Origin: Epiperipatus broadwayi
Lineage: Eukaryota; Onychophora; Udeonychophora; Euonychophora; Peripatidae
Assembly: GCA_028023455.1 (NCBI GenBank)
Contig: JAQFVV010000156.1
Location: forward strand, 1,881,236-1,945,235
Direction: 5' to 3'
DNA length: 64,000 nt
The notes beneath the pieces were generated by a model. The model saw only the letters and a list, made by a program, of their open reading frames with translations, searched no databases and was not told the origin of the DNA. Made by a program: the position numbers and the translations under genes. Shown here one piece after another: positions 23,130-35,577 of this stretch. Numbering within the stretch: the stretch's first letter is position 1; the number at the start of each line of letters is the position of its first letter.

Positions 23130-25600
23130 ATGCTATTTCTAAGTCGAAATAAATCGTAGTTAGTAATTTTAAACAATAAACAGCATACAATGATTATTTT
23201 TTTAAAAAGAAATAGCGTTCTATATTTATTATTAAGATTAACTATTATAAGAATTTAAAGTGAATAAATAGACAAAAAAATTGTCATTAAATATTTAATT
23301 AAATTAAAACTTCTAATAGAAGGTTGTTGTTGTGTTTTTTTTTTGTTTGTTTGTTTATTTGTTCGTTTGTTTAATATGCAAAAAAATATATACATAAAAG
23401 ACTTTAAATAGTTCATTATAGATCTCTCATGATGAAACAGCGAAAGAAAAACCAATGCACATAAAGCTTGCTAACTGCCAGATAATAAGGATTTCAGATG
23501 TTTTTCTTGCATATTTTATTTTCTAATTAAGAATAATCAGATAACCATTAACCAACTAGAAAGACCATGAGTCAGCTACATGAATATACATACATAAATA
23601 AAAACTTTTCGTAGTGGCTAATATTATAATTAGTATATCTAATTAGTATATATTATCTGCTAGAAAAAGTTTATATGTACATGTTTCGTTATTTCATCTA
23701 ATTAATACATATAGAAGCTTGATTGTATCTGAAAAAAAGATTGAAATTTTATCTAGCTTTGATCCAATCAGATCATAGGCAGTTTATTATGAATATAAAA
23801 ATGTTTATACATACACTCTTTATATTTATCTTATAGAAGAAAGGGGGTGAAATAAGACAGAGTTTAAATATAAAATTACAACGGTTAAAATTTTATTTTA
23901 TGAACTGATGACGAGAACCGAGGAAAAAAATATTTAGCTTAATAAAGTGTAGCAATTTATTGAACACAAACAGAGCAATTTAAAGAAGTGGGGGGTGGTG
24001 GACATTTTGATATATATATAATTAGAAATACAAATTGGAATCAGAATACAAACATTGAGAAAAAAGATAAATAAACATTAACGGGATATTATAACAAGGA
24101 CTGGATTGGATAAAACAAACTGACTTTTAGATGACTTTGATTGTAGAAGTCTAAAAAAGATGAGGCTGAAATATACATATTAGAACATCTTAATGAATAA
24201 AATTTTAATCTAAAAAGAGGACAAAAAATTGGACGAAATGGAGATAGCTACATAGATGAAAAAACCTGATTTTATGCAAAAGATATTTATGTAACATTTG
24301 ACGTTACAGATTTCACATGCATATATATATGAACATGCAAACTTTTTAAATTTTTTTAGAAGATTCAAATATACTTTCTATCTCCACACATATGTATACT
24401 TTATACATAACATGAAAAAAATTTGTTTTGACAGATGTTAAGATTTGATTACTATTTAATAGACAGCGCATATTTTATCACAAAATCTGATATTATAAAA
24501 TAGTAAATATAATTTTTGTAGTTTTCCTTATATGAAATAAACGGATGTTACTAAGGTAATTAGAAAAGAAATTTCAATTCAGATATGTCAAATGAACCTT
24601 TTACATAATCTTTATAAAAAGATGAGGAATAACATAAGTAGATTATTCCAGATTCTAGAAACAAAAATGAAGAAATATAAAGAGGACAGATTTGCTTTTA
24701 AGATGAAGCAGCTACCAGTCAAGCAAGAACAATCAATATACATATAATAGATACTGACAGCTAAAATAATACTGAAATTTTACTAATAAAAACCCTCATG
24801 GAGAAGTGATAATATATTTTCCTGTCTCTGAATATGATTTTTGAGCTGGGTAAACCTTTGAAAGTTATTCAAATCACAAGCTTAGTATTTTTCTTTTAGA
24901 TAGCCAACCCTTAGTCAACAAAAGTTGTCATGATAATGGTTAAAATAGCTCTTATCAATTAGACAATAATAGTTTTGTGTTAATCTGGATTGGTTAGAAA
25001 AACATCAATGCAGCAGTAGCAGCAATTCTATTCAAATGAAATTCCAACTCACCTTCCCAAAGCCAGAATTACAAAATAATAAAAATTCATTAGAGACAAA
25101 TTTTGCAATCACTATACAAGTAAAATAATATAGGCGCTATTGCACCTGAATGCAAAGCTACTTTATATTTAAAACAAAATTAAATTATACTATTCTGCAA
25201 GCGCTTTCAAGAGACGAGCTCTCATCTTCATAGCTCTAAGTGAATTAATTATATGCAATTATGCAAATCAAGGTTAATTATTCCATTTTCTTGAGATCGT
25301 GAAGCAGGTGTCCTTGCAGCTGATGGCGTTGCAATCCATCGCCATGAAACAGGTCTTTTTCACTTTTCTTTTTACATCGTGCCTTTCTTTGCAGACCAGG
25401 CTGGCATCTTGAGGTTCACATTGGTGTCCTGTTATTTTTTGATGAATTGCAAAAATTGAATGAGTTAGATTTGAATTACAATCACTATACAAACAAATCC
25501 ATGAACTACAAAGTCTATATATATATAATATTGATCCATTAGTCTATTTATGTTATAGCGTTGTGATATGGTCTTTTAACTTTTTCTACTGCAAAATTTC
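23130..25600. other. AT-rich stretch, no gene recognised; small simple repeat
   Basis: A GTTT-type microsatellite lies at about 23341-23371. A segment near 25195-25330 (AAGCGCTTTCAAGAGACGAG, later GCAGGTGTCCTT) shares short blocks with 42305-42460 (AAGCGCTTTTGAAG and ACAGGTGTCCTT). It probably represents a dispersed repeat whose limits I cannot define. Confidence 0.35.
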
Positions 25601-25619
25601 TAAATACCAACACCTTGCC

Positions 25620-26560
25620 TAATTGTAGTTTTACATTGTATTCTACCCTCGGCTATATCTACCCAATCAAAGCAATCAATATTGCCCTTCTTTAGAGTGA
25701 CTTTTGAGATAACATTTTTTAAAAAAGATGAATTGTGTCTCTCCCATAAAAAACATGTTCAAGTTCACCATAAAATACAATGTTATAATATCTGCTAATG
25801 TAAATTCATTTTGCATGTCCAATCTAATGAAGATATGATTTTACAATAGTGGGTGTAGAACATATTGGTCTTACAGTTTTGCTCACATTTTAAAATTTTC
25901 TAGGGCATGCACAAATTAATTTTTTCCTAATGCTTTTATGTTAAGTTGAAAGAACGTCCTATTTTGTCTCACTTCCATATAATAAATTGGGCAAAAGAAC
26001 ATCTTTGTAAATAACTAATTTAGTTGCAGTAGTTATATCAATATCAATTGTGATAACTCAAATATAGATATAAATTCAAAGAGTTCTCTATGATAAAATA
26101 TTCTATTTTTTAAATTGTTAAATACAACAAAAAAGCTATCAAGATATTACAATTGATTGAGATTTTTAAGTTGATAATTTACCCAAGATAAAAATTGCTG
26201 AAGATTTTTCTTCCATCATTGGTTTAACAAAAGACATGAGTTTTTATAAACATTAATTACTAAACCAAAGTCTATACAAGTTGCAATCAAAACATTTTAA
26301 GTAAATTCTGTTGAAAATATTTTCAATTGGTACCATTTTCAAAATATTGTAATACCAGAAGTCATCAAATCCATAGATTTAATAATAATTTTACACTTTC
26401 AATGCAATGCATCCAAAAAAGAAAAAAAGATCTAAAGTTCTCATGATCAATGAATGTTTGTATCTCCTTTGTGAGTTTTGATCTAACCGGCAATTTAAAA
26501 CCTTCTTATCATTTATTGAACTTCTGTCCTTAAATCTCTACATCAGTTATGAAGCCCCAA
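25620..26560 (-). pseudogene. LINE reverse transcriptase relic, minus strand
   Basis: The minus strand read from high to low coordinates gives EIQTFIDHENFRSFFSFLDALH (about 26460-26395, the linker before the RT domain in this family). It then gives a thumb-like stretch, and at the C-terminus fragments like LYFMVNLNMFFMGETQFIFF and, in the neighbouring frame, GNIDCFDWVDIAEGRIQ (about 25680-25620). This parallels the relic at 11.65-12.47 kb (ELEHDFYG..., CNVECFHWKDMAE). The central RT boxes appear deleted or unreadable. Many stops are present. Confidence 0.6.
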
Positions 26561-26599
26561 ATTCAATGTATTGTTCTTCCAAGAACATAATGTCCTTGT

Positions 26600-28200
26600 T
26601 TTATTTTAATTAAATCAATGCTATTATGATCATTATCAAAAAAAAAAAAAAATAGGTAGGATTTCTCTTTTTAGTGAACCTAATAAAAGATTTACATTGT
26701 ATTCACAACACACTTCTTAAAATAAAGTTGTGCATCAGTAACTTGATAATCATGAAAATTCTAAATTGATAATTTTAATGTTTAATAACTATTAAAATTT
26801 AGAACTGGATAGCAGATACATCAATAAAGAATGGACATCGAGTTTTTTACAATTAGATTGGAATAGGTTGGGTTTTTTTTTAAAAAATGTGACTATCATT
26901 TTAACTTTAATGTATAGTGGTTATGATCTCATCTATCATAAATTTTATAATTACAATATAGTTTATTCCTCTGAGCTTGCATCCAAATTCTTTTGTCATG
27001 ATTTTTTTGCCTAAGCAAAATGTTTACATAGTTACTCCATACTTTATGCAAAAATTCAGTAACAGTAAATCATTTGAGTTTGCAGTTTTTCTACTATGAC
27101 TTTCAACATTTTGGACCAAAGTCTATTATTATTATCAACACATGCATTAATGTCTTCAAAAAAGAGTCATTTAATATGATATTATAACATTATCCAGCAA
27201 GAAGTAAAAGCTTTTTTTTGCTGAACTCTTGGACTTTAATATTAGAAAATAAACATTGATAAAACAGGTATCCATTGCTCAAATTATCTTCACTGAAGCA
27301 TCTAGAAATTTCAATAACAAAATATATCAAATCAGATTTCACAACAAATCTAACACCAAGCAGTTTCCATTCTCTGAATGATCTGCTGTTCCAAAAAAGC
27401 TTGTAAAACATCTACCTGTTCCATTAAATTTTCTTCCTCTGAAAGACAATTCACTAAAAATAGCTATATCAATTTTATATCTTGACAACTATTTATCTAA
27501 ACATACTAAACTTTGTTCAGGTTTTGAAGAGTTTATATCAAATAAACTGACTAAAAACAATATGAATATAATATGAAATAATCTAATTGCAGTAAGAAAG
27601 GTGTCGTGCTACTACAATTTTTACACATATGATTTTATGTTTAATTTTGTTAGCCAGAAATTGAAATCAACACTTCCAAAAAAAAAATTCCAAAAATTAT
27701 AATCAAGAATGAACTTTTTAAATTTCAAATATTTTTCACAATTGGTATATTAATGAATGTTTTTATTTCTTATAAAGGACTAGAAAATGTTTTAAATGCT
27801 ATATATATTTTTGTTTATTTTTGTAGAGTTTGTTGTAGAATCATTTCACATAAAAGTTGCATTTATCAGATTTTTTTATACACTACAAATAGTTCATTCA
27901 AAAAGACATCATATTTGATCAAAAAAATAATTTTGATATATCTGTGATATTCTTATTTATTGCAACAATTGTGCACATTTAATCATTATATTTGATGGAA
28001 GTACTTCAGGTTATTGACTATTATAATTTTTTGAATCATTAATATCATTATTAGATATTTTTAATTTACTAATTCTTTTTTTAAATGTGACATTAAAAGT
28101 ATTTGCTAGAAAAAAACTATTACAAGCATTTAAATGTTTATACATATATATCTTTATCATTTATAGAATTGGATTTCTTTAATAATATTTTATTTATTTT
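26600..28200. other. AT-rich stretch, no gene recognised
   Basis: No supportable reading frame, only short frames of low-complexity composition. It may hold the upstream part of the minus-strand LINE relic in unreadable form. Confidence 0.3.
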
Positions 28201-28205
28201 AGTCC

Positions 28206-28302
28206 AAGTTTTTTTTTATATCATCCTTTATTTTCATTTTTTGTATTAAGGATCAAAAATACAAAAAAATGAAAATAAAGGATGATATAAAAAAAAAAAC
28301 TT
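28206..28302. repeat. Hairpin with nearly perfect arms of about 42-45 bp
   Basis: The left arm (28206-28247) contains TATATCATCCTTTATTTTCA and the right arm (28258-28302) its complement TGAAAATAAAGGATGATATA. The loop is about 10 bp (AAGGATCAAA). The arms differ only in homopolymer length. Confidence 0.8.
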
Positions 28303-28629
28303 TTTAAACAAAGCAATCGTTTCTCTGTTCTTATCATAGAATTAATTTTAATTCTTATTGCCTTATATTTAAGATATAAATCATGTTTTGTTTTTATTAC
28401 ATTCTTTCCATAATTTGTTTTTATCTTGTACTAATTTCAATATTTTTTATTAGACAATTAACATTATACTTCTATTATTTTTTTTAATTATATTGATTTC
28501 TTGTATTTGTCTTTGAATATTTCTACAAACTTCTCATACATAGTTTTAATATCATTATAAAAATATAAGCTTTAACTCAGACTAAAATGTAATCATAAAT
28601 ATACGACCATATAGAAAAAAGTCAAACTA

Positions 28630-29121
28630 AGAGTCATAGATCACATGACCCAATTCTCTTAAACTTGTAAGATATAAACAATGAGCATTGCCAATTGCTC
28701 AATAAGCTTTGTGATAAATGCTTAACCAGAGAAAGCATTTAAAATATCTCTGTTAGGAAACCCCCCAAACTTCTGACCATGGTTTCATGCTTTGGCACTC
28801 CTCAGAGAAATGCTAGGGTAGCCTCAGACACTAGATCTAAAAATACCAACCCAAAGCCAGCATTTATCTAAAAGTTATCTATTGAGTGGAAAATCTGAAA
28901 TTTTCAGACATCTACATGTCTTCAAATCCAGCTATCCAACTCAAATAGCTATATGGGACTGAGAGATCTTCAGCCATACCATATATTAGTAGTCTTAGCA
29001 ATATAACATCACATAATAAGAGTCATAGATCACATGACCCAATTGTAAGATATAAACAATGAGCATTGCCAATTGCTCAACAAGCTGCTTGTTGAGCAAT
29101 TGGCAATGCTCATTGTTTATA
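28630..29121. repeat. Direct repeat pair ending in a perfect 35-bp palindrome
   Basis: AGTCATAGATCACATGACCC followed by a TATAAACAATGAGCATTGCC segment occurs near 28632-28705 and again near 29021-29085. The second copy is followed after one base by its exact reverse complement. Bases 29051-29085 and 29087-29121 are perfect inverted repeats. No coding sequence was recognised between the copies. Confidence 0.8.
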
Positions 29122-30835
29122 TAGAAAAAAGCTTTCATAAAATACATTTTTTTAAATAGTATGTGCTTAGCCGATTTTCACTATTACAAGTCACAACTTC
29201 TTTGATTTCATTCCTGTCAGTATCTTGTAGAAATTTTCTAATTAGTTTATTTATAAACAATATCAATTTACTATGGTCTAATAATGTTGTATTTTATTTG
29301 GTATAGATAGAAATGTAAAATAATAATCAGCAATTTTTCCTTTAATAATAACAGTAAAAAAACATTTTCATTAAGAAAAAATATATCATAAGTAGATACT
29401 ATATTCATATAATCTTCAACAGCTTTAGAATTTTTATATAAAGCAATATTCATATCACCTATTAATATATTTTATTGTTTGTTAATGATTTTAATTCATT
29501 TATAAACATTCCAAAATCATCTAGTGATCTGTATATTGCTAATAACATAAGTTTTTTGCTATTTAATTTAAAAGTTACATGAATTGCTTCTAGTTTTTCA
29601 AAGAAAATATTTTCTCTGATAAAAATTAATATACCTCTAGTTTTTATGGCTATGAATGTGAGGATAAATGCCTCAAAAGCGCTCAGCTGTCAAGTATTTT
29701 ATCGATTCATACAAGTTTTTATAGCTTCTCTTTTCAGTGCCTCAACACGCTTGTAATTTTGTTATAATACTTTCACTTTTTCTAGAATATGCAATTTTTT
29801 AATAATTTATAATATTATATAGTTAACTTATTCATTTTTTATATTTGTTTCAATTAATATTAAAAAATCAATTTAATTAATGTAAGAATATATAATTTCA
29901 ATTGGATCATCACAATGAGATTTACATGAAGTATATTATGTTACATTCTTTAATTTCTATTTCCTAACCTTTAAATGTCTTACAGTTCCTTGCAAATATA
30001 TTTTCAATGTAATCCAATATCAAAGGCTTATCCATTTTACATTAAAATATATTATTAATAATGTCATTTCATTATCCATATATATAATTTTTTCTCATCA
30101 TTACCCCCCCCCCATAATATATGTCCACTTTTGTTCCATATACATTTATAATTTTTTTGTATCATGGCATTTTTAAAAAAGTTTTCCATAATACTTTTTT
30201 ATTTTATTTACTTTTATTAATACTTCAGTAATGAATATTCTTTTAACTCATTTATCTTAATAATCAAGTCATTATAAATGTTTTTATTTTTTAAAATAAT
30301 CTTATTTTTTTATTTAACCATTCTTTAACATAATTAATACATTCAAATTCAATTTTTAATACAAGATCTCTTTTAACAAATTTATTTTTTTTTTGTTCTG
30401 TATATATTAGTTACATTTACATTATCAAAATCTTTCATATCCAATTTATTCTTAAGTAAATTAAATAAATCAAAAATATTTTCACTTTCTTTAATCATTT
30501 GTTTCAATAAAGGAGGTCAAATTTAATTGTTTTTATTACCCTTAAGTATTTTGTAATCTATTTTTAATTTTATCATTTTCTTCAATTATCACTTTCATAT
30601 TTATTTGTTTTTAATTTCTATATTTTCTTTTTCATGAATAATAAGCTTTACCCTAATTTCATCCTATTTAACTAATAAAATTTCCACAGGATATTCAAAA
30701 TGAATCAATCAAAATGGCATTTTAAATGATTAAAATTAACTTGTTTCTATTCTCATTATAATTAATTTTAATTTCAACCATTTTGTCTCCTAGCAATTAT
30801 CAGTTTCATTTTCAATTGTAGACCTTTTTTATTTT
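29122..30835. other. AT-rich stretch, no gene seen
   Basis: Low-complexity T/A-rich sequence with a C8-9 tract near 30105-30113. No feature can be supported. Confidence 0.4.
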
Positions 30836-30865
30836 TTCATTCCAGACATTTCCGTAATTTTACTG

Positions 30866-31360
30866 GTGTTGTTCATACTTTTGATAGGGGATTCATTAAT
30901 AAAGGAATGTGGAGATATAATTGCAAGGGAAAATAGAAACAGGTATGTAAGAGTATGTTTGCCGGAAGATAAAATTAGGGATGTTACAGATAAAGTAAGG
31001 AAGCAAGGGAATAGAGATGTATATGTTATGGTAGGGACTAATAATTTATCAGAGTCATCAGAGAGAGTAATGGGTGAGTACACAGAATTAATTAGGAATT
31101 TGAGTATGATTAAAGGAAGAGTAGGAATAGTTGGATTATTACTAAGATTTGATAAAAGGTATATGTTAGATAGGGCATGTTCTATAAATGAGAGATTGAA
31201 AGAATTGTGTGAGAGAAATGACATTACGTTTGTGGATGTGTGGGATTTTTTTATTGGGAATAGGGAGTTATTTAGTAAAGATGGGTTGGACTTAGGGAAA
31301 CAAGAAAGTGAAGTTTTAGGGAGTCTGATTTATAAAGAATGTAGTTCAGGAAACTGGTAA
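30866..31360 (+). pseudogene. SGNH/GDSL hydrolase-like domain of LINE copy 1
   Basis: A 164-codon open stretch. It shows LIGDSLIK (GDS at residues 8-10, block I with the nucleophile serine), CLPEDKIRDVT (31-41), VMVGTNNL (55-61, block III), and KDGLDLGKQ (138-146) where the family has DGLHL, so the catalytic histidine appears replaced by aspartate. Such esterase domains are known in ORF1 of CR1-type LINEs. The frame has to shift to join the following stretch (31363 onwards, GRGILNCSVLKK...), so the domain may have been fused upstream of the endonuclease in one long protein, or be a separate ORF1. I cannot decide from one copy, because the other large copies are truncated before this point. 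Confidence 0.75.
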
Positions 31361-31458
31361 ATGGGCGTGGGATTTTAAATTGTAGTGTTCTTAAAAAGAA
31401 GAATGGATGGGGTGTAAGGAATAAAGAAAGGGCAGTTGATTTAGATATAAATGTAGAT

Positions 31459-32260
31459 GTGGAGAGCGAATGGGTCTGTAAAATTAATGGTAAGCAAGTT
31501 ATTTATAAACATAATGGAGAAGAAAGAATCAAAAAAGTTTATAAAAGAGAAGTTAGGAAAGAAAAAATTGTTAAAATTGGGTATTTGAATATGCAAGGTG
31601 GTAGGAGACCAGAAAAGTGGAAGGAATTAAAGCAATTGAAAATGAAGAGCTTGAGGTATTAGCAGTAGTGGAAACACTTGTAAAAGAAAAAAACCTGTTT
31701 TGGTAGATTGGGTATGGCAGGGTATAAATAGAAAAGTGGCAAAAAAAGGGTGGTGGTGTAGGTGTTATATCAAAAAAATATTTAAATACTGTTAAACGCC
31801 AAGAACATTTGTGGTTTGAAATAGGTTGGGAAAACAAGAATGGATAGTGGCTATAGTTTATATAACTACTGGAAATAGTCAAATTATAATGAAGTGGAAC
31901 AATAGCATATATGAGTGCCTAGTTAAGGATACACAGAGTTTTAAAGAAAAGGGGAAGAGAATAATGGTTGTAGAAGATATGAATGGGCATATGTAAACAA
32001 TAAGAATGGACAGCTTTTGAAGAAATTTTGTCAGAGAGTAAATTTGAGCATTGGAAACTTATCAAATATTTATGAGAGACAATACACATGGCCTAGGAAT
32101 AATATATCCCACACAATAGATTATGTATTGATAGAAAAAGAGGGAATGAATAAAGTACAGAAAATTAAGGTGTTTGATAATGAAGAGAGAGTATGTAATA
32201 GTGGTCATAATTTCTTTGTAATAGAAATGGTTAGTAATGTGATGGAAAATAGAAATAAAA
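31459..32260 (+). pseudogene. APE-type endonuclease domain of LINE copy 1, broken
   Basis: One can read KIVKIGYLNMQGG (31555-31600), GGGVGVISKKYL (about 31753-31785), a VAIVYITTGNSQ-like strand (about 31850-31880), VVEDMNGHM (about 31966-31995; GDMNGH in copy 2), QYTWPRNNISHTIDYVLIE (32080-32140), and NSGHNFFVIEM (32198-32230). The last reads NSDHNFFVIEM in copy 2, so copy 1 has lost the catalytic Asp. Frameshifts separate the pieces. Confidence 0.7.
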
Positions 32261-32830
32261 GTAGAAACAATAGTGAAAAATGTGGATGGAGAGTGAATGA
32301 TAAGAATAAGTTAGAAGAGTGTAAAATACAAGTTGAAGAAACCATGGAAGAGTTGGTTGGAAATGAGTATGAGGACTGGTGTAATGAAATAGAAAAAGTG
32401 GCAAATAGGGTTTTAGGTGAGAATATTCAGAAGAATAAAAGTAATAGAAAAATGAGAGTTAGTAAAAGTGTAAAAGAGAGGAAAAAAGCATGCAGAGAAT
32501 ATAAATATGCTATTAAGAACAAAGAAAGTGAAAAAGATATTAATGCTAAATGGGAAAAGTACTTAGAAAAAAAGAAGTTAGCTAAAATAGATAATTATAG
32601 AGAGAGAATGAAACAAAATAGTAAATTATTGGATGATATTAATAAAAGTGGAAGATATGGGAGTAAAAAATTTTGAAATTACATTAAAAAGAGAAATTTA
32701 GGGGAGAAAGAGATAGTATTATTGGATGAGGAGGGAATAGAGTGTAGCTCTAGAGAACATTGACTAGTTATGTAATGGATATAGAAAAGATGTTAGATGT
32801 GAAGGATAGAAAATATGAAAGCATATAGTA

Positions 32831-34310
32831 ATGGGGAATATTAGGTTTATAGAAAATGAACTGAATAAGATAGGGAAGAAATTGAGACATGGTAAGGCAA
32901 GAGGGTTAGATGGATGGGCAGCAGAGATGGTAATGAATTTAGGGTGTAGGGCAAAAGTAAAGTTACTATCATGTTTTAATAAGATGGCACAGAAGAGAGT
33001 TTTTCCGGGTAGTTGGAGTAATATAAGAATAAGATTATTATTTAAAGGAAAAGATAAGGATCATAGAAAGTTAAATAATTATAGACCGATAGTGGTAACA
33101 TCAGTTTTATATAAAGTTTTTTCATATATGGTGGCTGGAAGAGTTGCAAAATGGATGGAAGAAAATAATATAGTGGGGAAAATGCAAGGTGGTTTTAGGT
33201 CAGATAGGCATATAGGAGATAGTTTATTTGTAGTTACACAACTTATAGATATGAATAGGAATTCAGGTAGACAGTTATATATGAGTTTTATAGATACATA
33301 GAAGGCATATGATAGAGTGAATAGAAATAGATTATGGATAAGTTTAGCAAATCTGGGAATGGATGAAGCTTTAGTGGGTGTTATTAAGAAATTATATGAA
33401 ACTAATTACTATACATATCAATTAGGGGATATAGAATCAGTTAAAGTTAAAAATGGGGTGGGACTGAGGCAAGGATGCCCTATGTCACCTATAGTGTTTG
33501 TGTTGTATTTGAGTGAAATGGAGAGAGCAATAGAAAGTCTAGGAAGAGGGATAGAAATACCGTTAACAGGTGGCAAGAGAGTATATACATTGTCGGGTCT
33601 TTTTTTGCAGATGATGTATTTTGTGTGCAGAAAAAAGAGAAGATATGGAAGTTATGCTGAGGACATGCGCAAGGGTGGGTAAAGATATGGGGATTAAATT
33701 TAGTGAAGAAAAATCAAATATAATGATGGTGAACATTGGGAAAAGAGAAGACAAAAATTTCTTATTGGGGGATATAAAGTTAAGTGTGGTGAATAGATAT
33801 AGTTATTTGGGAATCATCTTGAGTAATAAGAAAAATTGCTTGGATGAATGGGATAAAAAAATGATAAATGAAGCAAAGAAAAGAAAGGGATTGATAAAGA
33901 ACTTAACAGTGTTTTTATATAATAAATATGATGTAGTTAGAATTGTATGGAAGGGAATGGCAGTAGCAGGGTTAACATACAGAAATGATGCGTTATGTGT
34001 TAGTAAAGGGGTATTAGATTGCTTAGAATAAGTACAAAGGGAAGTAGGAAGACATGCAATAGATGTTGAGGTGTGGACAGCAAAGGAGGCAATTCAAGGA
34101 AAAATGGGATGGTCAAATTTTTATATGAGGGATGCAAAAAGCAAATTGAAAATGTTCGGTAGATTGCAGTTTATGGATAATAAAAGAATAGCCAAAATAG
34201 TATTTAATTGGGTTACAAGTAAAGGGCAGGCAACAAGATGGGTGAGAAAGGTAATACAGTATGCAGAAGATTTGGATAAAGAAGTTATGTCAGTATACTT
34301 GTACAAAAGG
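32831..34310 (+). pseudogene. Reverse transcriptase domain of LINE copy 1, broken
   Basis: RT landmarks appear in order: KARGLDGWAAEMV (32900-32935), NNYRPIVVTSVLYKVF (33075-33120), GKMQGGFRSDRHIGDS (33176-33225), a FIDT stop KAYDR box with an in-frame TAG at 33299, GVGLRQGCPMSPIVFVLYLS (33457-33515), the FADD box after a T7 tract (33600-33620) where a base loss shifts the frame, GIKFSEEKSNIM (33691-33726) and YLGIIL (33804-33822). Further fragments such as VWTAKEAIQGKMGWSNFYMR (34070-34130) follow. Several independent stops and shifts mean no functional protein. Confidence 0.85.
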
Positions 34311-34523
34311 TGAGATGATTGTGTTAGGAGGATTGTTGAGTGTTATAGTGGTAAGGAGTGGGATAGAAGAATAGATGCATTAATAAAAAATAGGGAGTTG
34401 GAGAGATGAAGAACTAGTATGGAGAGTAAAACGAGTTTAAATATATATAGAAGTAAACGGAACATTGAGTGTGAGTTAATTTATGATAACAGTAAGGAAA
34501 GTAGTTTATTGTTTAAGGCTTGA

Positions 34524-34835
34524 ATGGGATCTTTAACAACAAAGGAATATACACGTAAATGGAAAAATATGGGTGATTTAGTCTGCAGGTTGTGTAAGGA
34601 AGGCATAGAAAATATTAGGCATCTGTTACTTCAATGTAAATGCTTGGAAGAAGAAAGGGTACAAATAATCAAGTTATGGAAGATTAAATATGAACAAAGT
34701 GATTATACAGAAAGTGAGTTATTGGTTTTTATGCTAGGTTTGGGAAAAGATAAGGGGGATTTAGATATGAAGGTGATGGAGTTGACAAAAATTATGTTGT
34801 GGAAATGGGATGGAGCAGATTATAGGAAAACTTAG
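34524..34835 (+). pseudogene. C-terminal CCHC zinc-knuckle region of LINE copy 1
   Basis: The segment reads VCRLCKEGIENIRHLLLQC, a C-x2-C-x8-H-x4-C knuckle found at the C-terminus of many non-LTR RT proteins, followed by a LLVFMLGLGKDKGD tail. The same block is present in copy 2 at about 61610-61775 (CKLCKKDIENIRHLLIEC). Confidence 0.75.
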
Positions 34836-34977
34836 GGTGGACAATGGAAAAGGAAGATATAGTGGCTAACAGATTTCTCTGACAAAAATTATGTTGTGGA
34901 AATGGAATGGAGCAGATTATAGGAAAACTTAGGGTGGACAATGGAAAAGGAAGATAAAGTGGCTAACAGATTTCTCT
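34784..34977. repeat. 97-bp tandem duplication in the LINE 3' end
   Basis: Bases 34784-34880 and 34881-34977 are almost identical (both start GACAAAAATTATGTTGTGGA and end GATTTCTCT). Copies 2 and 3 have a single version, so this is private to copy 1. Confidence 0.85.
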
Positions 34978-35045
34978 GGGCATAGCTGCTGAGAGATTCC
35001 TGACTCCGTTTAAGGAGAAGTCACAGTGCATCACATCACATATAT

Positions 35046-35577
35046 TGTTTTAATCCTGCACAATGGAAATGATAAGAATCTTGACAAAATCCATTATATA
35101 TTGCAAAATCTCTTCTGTCTCCAAGATAAAGATGACATATTACAAATTTTAAAAACTCAATATACTTTGTAATACTAATATTAAATACATCTAAATTTAT
35201 GTACAAACACAATAATCATAACAGAAGAAATATTATATTTTCAATGAAAACCAATTGCTACTTGAAGTATTTTTTAAAAATAGTGACATAAAATGATTTC
35301 ATGTTTATAAAAATAAAATGAAAATTGTATGTGATTAGAATGGAAAACTCAATATTATGACAATATTATTATTAAAAATATAAAAAAACTGAGAAATAAA
35401 ACTATAACTTCATTTGTATTTTAATTATTAAATGGAAGCAATATTTCCACAGAAATCAAATATTTTAAAATCTTATGGCCATGTGTATAATACAGAATGC
35501 GAACTATAATATCACATTCACCATTTCTTATGCTTTCACAAACTGTTAGAATAATATAGAATATTAATAATAATACT
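35046..35577. other. AT-rich stretch, no gene seen
   Basis: No gene. A partial fold-back arm (CACCATTTCTTATGCTTTCA) occurs near 35520. Confidence 0.4.

Larger units (their letters stand above)
30838..35045 (+). mobile_element. SGNH-APE-RT LINE, copy 1 (about 4.2 kb, decayed)
   Basis: A long coding remnant runs through an SGNH hydrolase, an apurinic-type endonuclease, a reverse transcriptase and a C-terminal CCHC zinc knuckle. It ends in a short CATCACATCACAT tail (about 35028-35041), the kind of simple 3' repeat seen on many LINEs. Copies 2 (58.8-62.0 kb) and 3 (49.3-52.0 kb, minus) share the 3' half. The clade is uncertain: APE plus SGNH suggests the CR1/L2 side, but a tree is needed. The 5' limit is approximate. 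Confidence 0.8.

Noticed and set aside
25274-25492. Cysteine-containing 72-codon minus-strand frame as a small secreted protein
   Set aside because: There is no signal peptide, and it overlaps a segment sharing blocks with another repeat at 42.3-42.5 kb, so it is more likely repeat-derived.
30829-31224. Minus-strand 131-codon frame opposite the SGNH domain
   Set aside because: A shadow of the plus-strand LINE coding sequence, with low-complexity Leu/Ser composition.
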